Shown piece after piece: positions 27,896 to 36,440 of a stretch of DNA of 64,000 nt. The stretch's first letter is position 1; every line of letters starts with the position of its first letter. The position numbers and the translations under genes are program-made. The notes below the pieces were generated by a model. It was not told the origin of the DNA and did no database searches. It saw only the letters and a list, made by a program, of their open reading frames with translations. Origin of the DNA: Desulfosarcina widdelii (GTDB lineage Bacteria > Desulfobacterota > Desulfobacteria > Desulfobacterales > Desulfosarcinaceae); assembly GCF_009688965.1 (NCBI RefSeq), contig NZ_AP021875.1, forward strand, positions 6,820,001-6,884,000, written 5' to 3'.

Positions 27896-28171
27896 TTATT
27901 GATCCACCCGCTCCTTGAGTTCTTTGCCGGCTTTGAAAAAAGGGAGCTTTTTGGGTTTGATGGTGACCTTCTCGCCGGTTTTGGGGTTTCTTCCCGTATA
28001 ACTCTTGTACTCTTTCACGAAGAAGCTGCACAGGCCGCGAATTTCAACACGTTCGCCGTCGGCCATGGCATCGGCCATGCTGTCGAAAAAAATCTGGACC
28101 ACTTTTGCCGCTTCGGACTTGGAGATGTCGGCTTGGGTCTTCAAAGCGGAGATGAGCTCCAGTTTATTCAT
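27896..28171 (-). CDS. HU/IHF-family DNA-binding protein
   Basis: A 91-residue histone-like protein. The DNA-binding arm region GRNPKTGEKVTIKPKKLPFFKAG is diagnostic of the HU/IHF family; the Pro of the intercalating tip lies in NPKTG. IHF-alpha, IHF-beta and HU cannot be separated reliably here. It has a strong AAGGAGGATAT leader and a good promoter at 28218-28247. The 100 bases to holB contain no gene. Confidence 0.92.
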   Translation of the reverse strand: MNKLELISALKTQADISKSEAAKVVQIFFDSMADAMADGERVEIRGLCSFFVKEYKSYTGRNPKTGEKVTIKPKKLPFFKAGKELKERVDQ

Positions 28172-28217
28172 ATATCCTCCTTGAGCCGTCGATAGTGTAT
28201 ACGGGATCGAAAATGAC

Positions 28218-28247
28218 TCTATAAAACAGAACTTAATACAAAGTCAA
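28218..28247 (-). promoter_or_regulatory. Candidate sigma-70 promoter for the HU/IHF gene
   Basis: On the minus strand TTGACT (28242-28247), an 18-base spacer, then TATAGA (28218-28223). The start codon lies about 45 bases downstream. Confidence 0.6.
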
Positions 28248-28251
28248 GCAG

Positions 28252-28779
28252 TTATGTTAATATCTCCGGAAGCTTCTCCACATCCTCCGCTGCCACGTTG
28301 ACGGCGGCGAACTGCCCTAAGGCCTCGATATTGACGACGACACGACCGTCGCCGCGATAGGTTGAAAAGATGCCGGTTACCCCGGCGAAAGGGCCCCGGA
28401 TCACCATCACGCGGTCGCCTTTTTTGAAGCGCGTGCCGGTGACCACCTCTTCATCGGTCGACACCATAATCCGAAGAGATTCGATGGTGGCATCGGCAAT
28501 GGGCACCGGCCCCCGGGCGCTGCCGATAAGCCGCACCGCTCCGGTGGTTTTCAATATTTCGACGTGCTCGTAGGGATTCAGGTTGGTGCGGACGAACACG
28601 TAGCCGGGGAAAAGGGGTACCCGGATCATTTTATGGCGGTCCCGCCTGCGGCTTTTCACCGTGATTTTAGGCAGGAAAACGTCCAGGGTTTTTTTGGCCA
28701 GCCCTTCGTTGACCACATTTTCGAAGCGGCTTTTCGTGTGCAGCGCATACCATGCGCGAATGAGTTTATCGCCTGCCAT
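28252..28779 (-). CDS. UpxY/RfaH-like NusG paralogue (transcription antiterminator)
   Basis: An NGN domain (AWYALHTKSRFENVV, then RVPLFPGYVFVR) followed by a KOW domain (FKKGDRVMVIRGPFAGVTGIF). This is the layout of specialised NusG paralogues such as UpxY, LoaP and RfaH, which bind paused RNA polymerase and help it read long surface-polysaccharide operons. General NusG differs and normally sits by secE/rplK, which are absent here. The start is uncertain: ATGs at 28779, 28791 and 28821 are in frame and none has a clear ribosome-binding site. It lies downstream of lptD on the same strand. Confidence 0.8.
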   Translation of the reverse strand: MAGDKLIRAWYALHTKSRFENVVNEGLAKKTLDVFLPKITVKSRRRDRHKMIRVPLFPGYVFVRTNLNPYEHVEILKTTGAVRLIGSARGPVPIADATIESLRIMVSTDEEVVTGTRFKKGDRVMVIRGPFAGVTGIFSTYRGDGRVVVNIEALGQFAAVNVAAEDVEKLPEILT

Positions 28780-28846
28780 GGGTCGGTCCATCCGTTGAAT
28801 GGATAGGGTTTCGTCGGCCATCCGCCGGCCAGTCCGGCGAACCGCC

Positions 28847-28873
28847 AAAGGAGGAATCGTTTACCACTCCTTT
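28847..28873 (-). other. Hairpin between lptD and the NusG paralogue
   Basis: Arms AAAGGAG and CTCCTTT, seven perfect pairs, in the gap after the lptD stop. It could hide a Shine-Dalgarno-like AAGGAG; no T-tract of terminator quality follows. Confidence 0.35.
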
Positions 28874-28899
28874 TTCCAAAAGGCAATGGACGAGAAACG

Positions 28900-31233
28900 C
28901 TATTTGCCGAATCCGCCGATCCCCATCAGATTTAGACGAAACGCGAAGCTATGGTCCCCGTCTTCGTTGGTGTAGCGGAAATCGAAGGCCCAGCACTGGG
29001 CGGTATAGAGAAAACCGGCACCTTTCAGAACGTCCTTTTCCGCCAGCAGGTCGCGTTCGTATTCGCCGGTTACGGACAGGCGGCCGGTCAGCTTGACGGC
29101 CACGGTGCCGTAAACGGATTCATTTTCGTCTCTTTCGTAGCGATGTTCGATTCTCAGACGGTCTCCCCGGAGGTCGTTCACCACCGCGGCCACATTGTGA
29201 GACGAAAAATGGCTGGCGTAGGTGTCGAAGTCGGCATCGGAGTCCAATCCGAAATAGGAACCGAAAGAGAGATCCAGCTCTCCATAAAGGTCGGAAAACG
29301 GTTCCGGATCGTCATCTTTGGCCGCGTCGATGTCGTAGGTCTGTTCCAGATAGAACCGGCAAAACCGGCTGTAGTCGTAGGTCGGTAGGATTATTTCTTT
29401 TTCCGGATCTTTTCCGGGTGCCGCCTTTGCCACTGCGGAAGGTTGTTCTTCACCGCCGGTTTCCGGCCCTTTGCCTGCGGCTGTATGTCCGGGTGGGGAT
29501 GGCTTTTTCGACTGCCTGGACGTGAGGGTATTGGTCAGCGAGTAAGTGACCGTGTTGGCCGCTGCGATGCGATCGATGTCCGTGTCGAAATCGGGCAGGT
29601 CGGATTGGTCCTGATCCGGTATGTATTTGTAAACCACACGGGGTTTGACGCTGTGGCGAATCCGGTCGACGGCGGCCACCGGCGACCCCATGATCTTCGA
29701 AAACTCGGTGGAGACATCCAGCTTGGCATCGTAAATCTGGCGATAGGTGGTCTTGTCCAGGGCCTCGTCCTCCCAGCGGTCCATGACCCAGGTGGTCTGG
29801 CGCCAGCCGGCGGAGGGTTCCACCGAGAGGTAATTTTTCCATTTGAGCGGCAGATAGGCGCGGGGGTAAAGATCGGCGCGGTGGCCCCTTTCGCCGTCCT
29901 CCTTGTAAAAATAGGTGTATTCGGAGGCCAGGTCCCAATAAAAAGGACTTTCGAAGGCCTGTTGTTTGGTGCCGTCGAATTCGATCCGCGGCAGTCGCTG
30001 CAGGGTATCGTCGGTTTCCTCCCAGCGACGGTTGGTCACGTTGTCGTTCCACAGTACGTCGGCATTGAGGGAAAAACGGGACCAACTGCGGCTTACGTTC
30101 AAACGATTGGTTCGCGTGTCTTCGTCATAGGTGTCCAGATCGCGCCCGAAGGTCTCCAGAAAGGACTCCCGGGTGGCGTAAAATCCGTCGGGGCCCTCCC
30201 TGAATTCGGTCAGGTAGTCCTGGTCGCTGACAATATCGAGATCCAGCCGGGCCATGAACCCTTGAGGCAGTTCCTGATCCACCTTGGCCCGCAGCCAGTA
30301 GCGGTCGGCATTGGGGCGGTCATAGTCATCGTCGCCATAGCCCCACTGGTCGGTGGCCTTCTCGGTGCCATCATCGACCTTGCGGTCGTGCAGGCCATCG
30401 ACCATGATGGCCCCAAAGGAAGCGTCGGTCAGGGCATAACGGTATTCCAGGCCGATCTTGGCCCCACGTTCTTCCATGTAGTGGGTATACAAGGTGGCGT
30501 CGGAGCTGTCGTTGATGGCCCAGAAGAGGGGTTGGTTCCAGGCAAATCCCTGGCGGTCCGAATAACCGACCTCGGGAAACAGCAAGCCGGTCTGACGTTT
30601 GGTTTTGGCGGGGAAAACGATGTAAGGTACGTACAATACCGGCAGGTCGTGCGCCCGGAGCACGGCGTGGCTGGCAGTTCCGTAGCCTTCGACCGTCACC
30701 TTGAGCGTGCGGCTGGTGATGATCCAATCGGGACGGTCGCCGTCGCAGGTGGTGACGGAGCCCCGTTCCACCCGATAGGTCTCCTTGCCGGTTTTCTCGA
30801 TTCGCTGGCCCCGGATATAGAAATGATTCTGTTCGAGAAACAGGCTGCCGCCGGTTACGACACCGGTTTCCTGCTCGATATCCAGTTCCAGGCGCTGGCC
30901 GGTCAGGATGTCTTCGTCCACGGTCAGCACCACATGGCCTTCGGCCACGGCGGTCATGGCTTTATGGTTGAAAGCGACCCGGTCAGCGATCAGTCGGGTG
31001 GCCTGCTTTTCGATGATGACCTGGCCCGTGGCGTGGTAAGTGGTCGTTGCAGCATCGTAGGCCACATTGTCCGCGCTGATCTGCCAGGGGACCTTGGGGC
31101 TGCCGGCGATGCGGTCCCCGATGGTATCGGCCACAGAATAATCCGGCGCCCAGAGGGCCCAGAGGAAAATGGCCAGAAGCACTGCCGGGATCGGCGTTCC
31201 GGGTCGCGAGGGTCGGGGGATGAGCGGTCGCAT
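28900..31233 (-). CDS. lptD: LPS-assembly outer membrane protein LptD
   Basis: Outer-membrane translocon that inserts lipopolysaccharide into the outer leaflet. After a signal peptide (hydrophobic about 14-34), an OstA/LptA-like beta-jellyroll covers about 45-170 (WQISADNVAYDAATTTYHATGQ-type repeats), then the beta-barrel domain with the LptD segment LPVLYVPYIVFPAKTKRQTG. A roughly 60-residue polar, Pro/Lys-rich insert lies near residues 575-620. The start ATG at 31233 is preferred because it gives a proper signal peptide; the frame is open for 30 more codons upstream. Confidence 0.93.
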   Translation of the reverse strand: MRPLIPRPSRPGTPIPAVLLAIFLWALWAPDYSVADTIGDRIAGSPKVPWQISADNVAYDAATTTYHATGQVIIEKQATRLIADRVAFNHKAMTAVAEGHVVLTVDEDILTGQRLELDIEQETGVVTGGSLFLEQNHFYIRGQRIEKTGKETYRVERGSVTTCDGDRPDWIITSRTLKVTVEGYGTASHAVLRAHDLPVLYVPYIVFPAKTKRQTGLLFPEVGYSDRQGFAWNQPLFWAINDSSDATLYTHYMEERGAKIGLEYRYALTDASFGAIMVDGLHDRKVDDGTEKATDQWGYGDDDYDRPNADRYWLRAKVDQELPQGFMARLDLDIVSDQDYLTEFREGPDGFYATRESFLETFGRDLDTYDEDTRTNRLNVSRSWSRFSLNADVLWNDNVTNRRWEETDDTLQRLPRIEFDGTKQQAFESPFYWDLASEYTYFYKEDGERGHRADLYPRAYLPLKWKNYLSVEPSAGWRQTTWVMDRWEDEALDKTTYRQIYDAKLDVSTEFSKIMGSPVAAVDRIRHSVKPRVVYKYIPDQDQSDLPDFDTDIDRIAAANTVTYSLTNTLTSRQSKKPSPPGHTAAGKGPETGGEEQPSAVAKAAPGKDPEKEIILPTYDYSRFCRFYLEQTYDIDAAKDDDPEPFSDLYGELDLSFGSYFGLDSDADFDTYASHFSSHNVAAVVNDLRGDRLRIEHRYERDENESVYGTVAVKLTGRLSVTGEYERDLLAEKDVLKGAGFLYTAQCWAFDFRYTNEDGDHSFAFRLNLMGIGGFGK

Positions 31234-31639
31234 CAAATGGTTATTGGTGTTGTTGCGTTGTCTCTTAGAGGTGCCTTTTGTTCGAATCCTACGAGCGCGG
31301 ATGCAGGATAACCGCTTGCACATAAATGAAAAAACAAATATAAAGCTAAGCTGTCGGAAATTGCAACAACAGTTTTGGCGGCGCCGTAAAAAGTCCGATA
31401 TCTTCGTTACGCTTCATCCCTCGTCACGGTGGAGTACGCTTAAGTACACTGCCTCCGGCACCCGCGATAGCGGTATTCTTGGGATGGAACATAAATGTTC
31501 GCCGTTAGGAAGTAGGTCAATTTGCTGTTCGTTCGCTTGCGCTCGCTATCGCGGCCCGCAAGCCTTGATCTCGAACTTTTTACGACACCGCCTGAACATT
31601 GACTTTTAACGCGTTCAACAGTTTTGGCGTTTTATTTAA
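31234..31639. other. Gene-free interval between lptD and surE
   Basis: About 400 bases between divergent genes. It holds the palindromic element at 31386-31583 and an AT-rich stretch 31320-31370 that probably carries the lptD promoter. No RNA gene was recognised. Confidence 0.6.
31386..31583. repeat. GTAAAAAGT-ended dispersed element, copy 2
   Basis: Ends GTAAAAAGTCCGATATC and, inverted, GTAAAAAGTTCGAGATC. The interior TTCGTTACGCTTCATCCCTC is shared almost base for base with the element at 37428 (TGCGTTACGCTTCATCCCCC). About 198 bases, no open frame of note. Confidence 0.8.
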
Positions 31640-32404
31640 ATGCAAGTCCTGCTGACCAATGACGACGGAATTTACGCTCCTGGATTGTGGGCCTTATATC
31701 AGGCCTTCGCCGAGCAGCATCGGGTGTGTGTGGTGGCCCCGGATCGCGAACGCAGTGCCGTAGGCCACGGAATTACCCTGCATCAGCCCATCCGCAGCCA
31801 GAAGACCCGGATCAACGGGGGGGCAACCGGCTTTGCCGTCAACGGAACCCCAGCCGACTGCGTCAAGCTGGGGCTGGCCGAATTGCTGGAAACCCCGCCC
31901 GAACTGGTCGTTTCCGGGATCAATCCGGGAGCCAATGTGGGGGTGAATGTCAACTATTCCGGCACCGTGGCTGCGGCCAAGGAGGCTGCCATGGCAGGCA
32001 TTCCCGCCATGGCCGTCTCCATCACGGCACCCGGTGACCGTCACATGAAAGACGCCGCCGTTGTCGCCGCCTCCTTTTGCCGGCAAATGATGGACTGGAA
32101 ACTGCCGCAGGGGACCTTTCTCAACGTCAATTTTCCCGATCTGCCCAAAGAGCGTATTCGCGGCGTCCGCTGGAGCCGGCAGGGAGCCAACGGCTGCGCC
32201 CAGCATTTCGAAAAACGACTGGACCCGCGCAACCGGACCTATTACTGGCAGGGCTGTGACGCTCAAGGCGGTTACGACCGACCGGACATCGACGGTGCGG
32301 CGTTGCAGGAAAACTATATATCCATTACCCCCATCAAATGCGACATGACCGATTATGACGCCCTGAACGAACTGGCCCGACGGAAGGTCTCCATTTCCTA
32401 TTAA
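31640..32404 (+). CDS. surE: 5'-nucleotidase SurE
   Basis: Metal-dependent nucleoside 5'-monophosphatase. The N-terminal TNDDGIYAPG gives the two metal-binding Asp residues, and SGINPGANVGVNVNYSGTV matches the family core. The length of 254 is normal. The stop codon overlaps the possible ATG of the next gene (TAATG). There is no strong Shine-Dalgarno; TTTAT precedes the ATG. Confidence 0.95.
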   Translation: MQVLLTNDDGIYAPGLWALYQAFAEQHRVCVVAPDRERSAVGHGITLHQPIRSQKTRINGGATGFAVNGTPADCVKLGLAELLETPPELVVSGINPGANVGVNVNYSGTVAAAKEAAMAGIPAMAVSITAPGDRHMKDAAVVAASFCRQMMDWKLPQGTFLNVNFPDLPKERIRGVRWSRQGANGCAQHFEKRLDPRNRTYYWQGCDAQGGYDRPDIDGAALQENYISITPIKCDMTDYDALNELARRKVSISY

Positions 32405-32442
32405 TGGCTTCCTTCCGGTCTTTCCGGATGAGGATGGTATCC

Positions 32443-33387
32443 ATGACCAAACGTTTTGTCTCCGATCTTGCCGCGGGAAGCGCCGTTGACGAAGTTTTTC
32501 TGCTGGCCCGGCGCAACATGGCCCACAAAAAAGACGGCAACCCTTTTTTAAATGTCACCCTGGCGGATCGCAGCGGACAGGTTAACGGGGTTGTGTGGGA
32601 TCAGGTGGACCGCATTGCCGCGGCGGCGGCCGAAGGCGATTTCGTGCATGTACGGGCCCAGGTGGGCGAGTACCGGGGCAGTTTGCAACTGGTGGTCAAA
32701 GACATGGTCCGGGTGCCGGAGGAGCAGGTGGATGCCGCCGATTTTCTGGCCGCCACCACTCGTGACGCCAGTCAGATGCTCGACCGGCTCAAAGAGATGA
32801 CCGCCCGCATGCAGACGCCCTGGCTGCGGGCGCTTTTCGACCTTTTCTGGGCCGATGCGGACTTCGTGGCCGCCTATGCCAGCGCCCCGGCGGCCAAGCG
32901 CATGCACCACGCCTATATCGGCGGCCTGCTGGAGCACACCCTCTCCATGGCGGTTCTTTCAGAGACCATCGCCGGGCATTACAGCGGCGTCGACCGCGAT
33001 CTGCTGTTGGCCGGAGTGATCCTCCACGACGTGGGGAAGACGCGCGAGCTGGAATATTCCCGGCGCATCGATTACACCGACGAAGGGCGCCTGCTCAGCC
33101 ACATCGTCATCGGACTTTCCATGCTGGACGAAAAGCTGAAGCAACTGCGCGATTTTCCGGAAGACCAGGCCCAATTGCTCAAACACATGATCGTCAGCCA
33201 CCACGGCGCCCGGGAGTTCGGCTCCCCTGAACCGCCCAAGACCATCGAGGCGGTGTTGTTGAACTACATCGACGAGATGGATTCCCGGGTCAACAGCATT
33301 CGCGAGTATGTGGCCAAAGACGAATCGGATGGGGCATGGACGTCGTATCACCGGTTGCTGGAGAGACATTTTTATAAAAAACGGTGA
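32443..33387 (+). CDS. YhaM-type 3'-5' exoribonuclease (OB fold plus HD domain)
   Basis: The N-terminal OB-fold domain (NPFLNVTLADRSGQVNGVVW) is followed by an HD phosphohydrolase domain with HHAYIGGLLEHTL and ILHDVGKTRE, the arrangement of YhaM/CBF1 exoribonucleases that trim RNA and single-stranded DNA. The start was chosen at 32443 because TGAGGAT lies eight to ten bases upstream; the frame is also open from 32404, overlapping the surE stop. The HD motif residues are intact. The stop codon runs into a repeat-like spacer. Confidence 0.88.
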   Translation: MTKRFVSDLAAGSAVDEVFLLARRNMAHKKDGNPFLNVTLADRSGQVNGVVWDQVDRIAAAAAEGDFVHVRAQVGEYRGSLQLVVKDMVRVPEEQVDAADFLAATTRDASQMLDRLKEMTARMQTPWLRALFDLFWADADFVAAYASAPAAKRMHHAYIGGLLEHTLSMAVLSETIAGHYSGVDRDLLLAGVILHDVGKTRELEYSRRIDYTDEGRLLSHIVIGLSMLDEKLKQLRDFPEDQAQLLKHMIVSHHGAREFGSPEPPKTIEAVLLNYIDEMDSRVNSIREYVAKDESDGAWTSYHRLLERHFYKKR

Positions 33388-33451
33388 ACAGTGATCGGTC
33401 ATCGGTGAGTCCGGAACTGTGAACCCGCAACCAGAGACCACAAACCAAAAA
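33385..33451. repeat. Repeat-like spacer starting in the stop codon
   Basis: Starts at the TGA of the exoribonuclease gene: GAACAGTGATCGGTCATCGG, then imperfect GTGA/CCGGAACTGTGAACC units and an A-rich ACCACAAACC tail up to the tmk start. It resembles the dispersed GTGATCGGTGATCGG-type spacers of such genomes. The tmk frame stays open through it, but it is not expected to be coding. Confidence 0.45.
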
Positions 33452-34093
33452 ATGTTCATAACATTAGAAGGCATCGAGGGAAGCGGCAAGTCCACCCAGA
33501 TAACGGCCATCGCCCGTTGGCTGAAGGAGGCCGGATACGACTGCCTGACGACCCGAGAACCGGGCGGTACCTCCATCGGCGGTCAGATCCGCAGTGTCCT
33601 GCTGCACCCGGCCAATGACGACATGGCGCCCGGCACGGAATTGCTGCTGTACGTGGCCGACCGGGTCCAGCATCTGGAGACAGTTGTCCGTCCGGCCCTG
33701 GCGGCCGGCAAGGTAGTGGTCTGCGACCGCTATTTCGATGCCACCATGGTCTACCAGGGCTATGCCCGGGGCCTGGACAAAAAGACGATCCTGCGATTGC
33801 ACGACCTATCCTGCGGCGGCCAGACGCCCGATCTGACGCTGCTGCTGGACCTGGCCCCCGAAGAGGGGCTGGCCCGGGCCTGGCGGCGAATCGCGTCCGA
33901 CGACGCCCACGCGGCGGAGTCCCGCTTCGAAAAGGAAAAACTGGCTTTCCATGAGAGGGTGCGCGAAGGCTATCTGGACCTGGCGCGAAACCAGCCGCAG
34001 CGGTTTTGCGTCATCGACGCGGACGCGGACACCCAAACCGTGCAAACCCGGATCGAAACAGTTCTGGCGCACCATTTTGAAATTTTTTCCTGA
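33452..34093 (+). CDS. tmk: Thymidylate kinase
   Basis: Phosphorylates dTMP to dTDP. P-loop GIEGSGKST (about 7-15), the DRY-type motif VVCDRYFDATMVYQGYARG and the substrate segment TTREPGGTSIG are present. The start at 33452 (MFITLEGIEGSGKS) matches where the family begins; eleven upstream codons including a GTG lie in repeat-like spacer. It is followed 18 bases later by the CysK-CysRS fusion. Confidence 0.96.
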   Translation: MFITLEGIEGSGKSTQITAIARWLKEAGYDCLTTREPGGTSIGGQIRSVLLHPANDDMAPGTELLLYVADRVQHLETVVRPALAAGKVVVCDRYFDATMVYQGYARGLDKKTILRLHDLSCGGQTPDLTLLLDLAPEEGLARAWRRIASDDAHAAESRFEKEKLAFHERVREGYLDLARNQPQRFCVIDADADTQTVQTRIETVLAHHFEIFS

Positions 34094-34111
34094 AAAAGAA
34101 AATCTGCTTCC

Positions 34112-36388
34112 ATGACCCACAGCATCCTGAATCATATCGGCAATACTCCCCTGGTGGAGATCCGGCATCTGAACCCCAATCCCAAGGTGCGCGTACTGGC
34201 CAAGCTCGAGTACCTCAATCCCGGTGGCTCCATTAAAGATCGTCCGGCCCTGTCCATGATCGAGGCCGGCGAGCGCTCGGGAGAGTTGGTGCCCGGCAAG
34301 ACGGTCATTGAGGCCACTTCCGGCAACACCGGCATCGGATTGGCCATGGTCTGCTCGGTAAAGGGGTACCGGCTGCTTTTGGCCATGAGCGAGGCTGCCA
34401 GCGTGGAGCGGCAGAAGATCCTCAAGGCCCGCGGCGCCGAAATTCTGCTTACCCCCGGCCATTTGGGCACCGACGGCGCCATCGAGGAAGTCTACCGTCT
34501 GGCCCGGGAAAATCCTGACACCTATTTCATGACGGACCAGTACAACAACCCGGCCAACTGGCAGGCCCATTATCACGGCACGGCCGTAGAAATCTGGGAA
34601 CAGACCGACGGGGCGCTGACCCATCTGGTGGCCACCATGGGAACGTCGGGGACCCTAATGGGCCTGTCCCGACGCCTCAAGGAGTTCGATCCGGCCATCC
34701 GCATCGTCGGTGTGGAACCCTACCTGGGGCACCGGCTGCAAGGGCTCAAAAACATGCGCGAGGCCTACCAGCCGGAGATCTTCGAAAAGCGGCTGCTGGA
34801 CGAGAAAATCAACGTGGAGGACGAACCGGCCTTCGAGATGACCCGGCGGCTGGCCAGGGAAGAGGGGCTGATGGTTGGCATGAGCAGCGGTGCCGCCATG
34901 GTGGTGGCCGCCGAGAAGGCCCGCAGCCTGGAGGCGGGCACCCTGGTGGTGATCTTCCCGGACGGCGGCGAACGCTACCTCTCCACGCCGCTGTTCGACG
35001 TTCAGGAAAAGGTCGAACTGAAGCTGTTCAACACCATGAGCCGTAAAAAGGAGCGTTTTTTACCCGTAAGTCCGGGCAAGGTCTCCCTGTACGCCTGCGG
35101 CCCCACGGCCTATGCCCCCATGCATGTGGGCGAAGGCCGCCGTTTCATCTTTTCCGACCTTTTGGCCCGCTACCTGTCCTTCCGCGGCCACACGGTCAAG
35201 ATGGTGATGAACATCACCGATCTGGACGACAAGACCATTGAAGGCTCCGAGAAGGCCGGCATGTCCCTGGAGGCGTTCACCGAGATGCATATCGACGCCT
35301 TCCATCACGATCTGGGGGTGCTGGGCATCCGACCGGCCAACCATTACCCCAAGTCCAGCGAGCACACCGCCGACATGGTCGATCTGGCCGACCGGCTGGT
35401 CAAGAAGGGCTACGCCTACGAAAAGCTCCGCTCCATCTATTTTGACATCTCGCGATTCAAGGAGTACGGCCGGCTGTCGGGCATCGACCTGGACAAAATC
35501 CGGCTGGGCGCCACCGTCGACCTGGACGAGTATGAAAAAGACAACCCCCGGGATTTTACCCTGCTCAAGCGCACCCGGCTGTCGGAACTCAAGCGGGGGA
35601 TCTACATCAAGACCGACTGGGGCAACATGCGTCCTTCCTGGCATTTGCAGTGCGCCGCCATGTCCATGCGCTACCTGGGCGATTATTACGACATCCATTG
35701 CGCCGGACGGGAGCTGGTTTTTCCCCATCATGAGAACGAGGTGGCCATTGCCGGCGCCCTGACCGGAAAAACCCTGGCCAAATACTGGATTCACTGTGAC
35801 CGCGTCCTGGTGGACGGCAAGAAGGTGGACGAGGGCGATGCCCTGACCATTCAGGCACTGCTGGACCAGGGATTCACCGGCAGGGAGATCCGCTACTGGC
35901 TCCTATCGGTCAATTATCGCAAACCAGTGCTTTATTCCGTTGAGCGGTTAAAGCGGGTGCGCAAGACTTTGGACCGGCTGGACGCCTGCGTGCAAGCCCT
36001 CAAAACGGTGCGCAGCGGCAAACCGTACGGTGAACTGGACCAGTTGTGCTACGATATCAAGAACGGCTTTACCACCGCCATGGACGACGACCTGAACATT
36101 TCAGCGGCCCTGGCCGTCCTGTTCACTGTCATCAAGCGCATCAACACCCTGATCGTCCATGGAGAAATCGATCCCGACGGCGCCGGGCGCATCCTGGAAA
36201 CCCTGGAGCGGATCGACACGGTGCTGAATATTTTCGATTTTACAGACGAAACCGAAGATCCGCAGGTGCAGCGTTTGATCGACGAGCGCAATCGTGCCCG
36301 CCAGGCCAGGGACTGGGAATTGGCCGACCGGCTGCGCGATCGGTTGATGGAGATGGGGGTTGTGCCCCGGGACGAACCGATTCGTTGA
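34112..36388 (+). CDS. Cysteine synthase fused to a cysteinyl-tRNA synthetase-like domain
   Basis: Residues 1 to about 305 form a complete PLP-dependent O-acetylserine/phosphoserine sulfhydrylase: the Lys in GGSIKDR, EATSGNTGIG and the phosphate loop GTSGT are all present. Residues about 306-758 align end to end with CysRS: the zinc ligands are kept (Cys of CGPT, Cys of WHLQCAAM, His and Glu of PHHENE), and so is MNITDLDDK. However, the HIGH signature reads HVGE and the KMSKS signature reads KVDEG, so both ATP-binding motifs are altered. It may be a bifunctional enzyme making Cys and loading it, or the second half may have lost aminoacylation. Confidence 0.92.
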   Translation: MTHSILNHIGNTPLVEIRHLNPNPKVRVLAKLEYLNPGGSIKDRPALSMIEAGERSGELVPGKTVIEATSGNTGIGLAMVCSVKGYRLLLAMSEAASVERQKILKARGAEILLTPGHLGTDGAIEEVYRLARENPDTYFMTDQYNNPANWQAHYHGTAVEIWEQTDGALTHLVATMGTSGTLMGLSRRLKEFDPAIRIVGVEPYLGHRLQGLKNMREAYQPEIFEKRLLDEKINVEDEPAFEMTRRLAREEGLMVGMSSGAAMVVAAEKARSLEAGTLVVIFPDGGERYLSTPLFDVQEKVELKLFNTMSRKKERFLPVSPGKVSLYACGPTAYAPMHVGEGRRFIFSDLLARYLSFRGHTVKMVMNITDLDDKTIEGSEKAGMSLEAFTEMHIDAFHHDLGVLGIRPANHYPKSSEHTADMVDLADRLVKKGYAYEKLRSIYFDISRFKEYGRLSGIDLDKIRLGATVDLDEYEKDNPRDFTLLKRTRLSELKRGIYIKTDWGNMRPSWHLQCAAMSMRYLGDYYDIHCAGRELVFPHHENEVAIAGALTGKTLAKYWIHCDRVLVDGKKVDEGDALTIQALLDQGFTGREIRYWLLSVNYRKPVLYSVERLKRVRKTLDRLDACVQALKTVRSGKPYGELDQLCYDIKNGFTTAMDDDLNISAALAVLFTVIKRINTLIVHGEIDPDGAGRILETLERIDTVLNIFDFTDETEDPQVQRLIDERNRARQARDWELADRLRDRLMEMGVVPRDEPIR

Positions 36389-36440
36389 TAAACGGCATCT
36401 TGAAAGCGCCATTATCGAACAACAATTTTGGAGATCTCCC

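Noticed and set aside
29443..31311. Long open frame on the plus strand opposite lptD
   Set aside because: Antisense shadow in a GC-rich gene; Gly/Val/Asp-rich product without domain signs.
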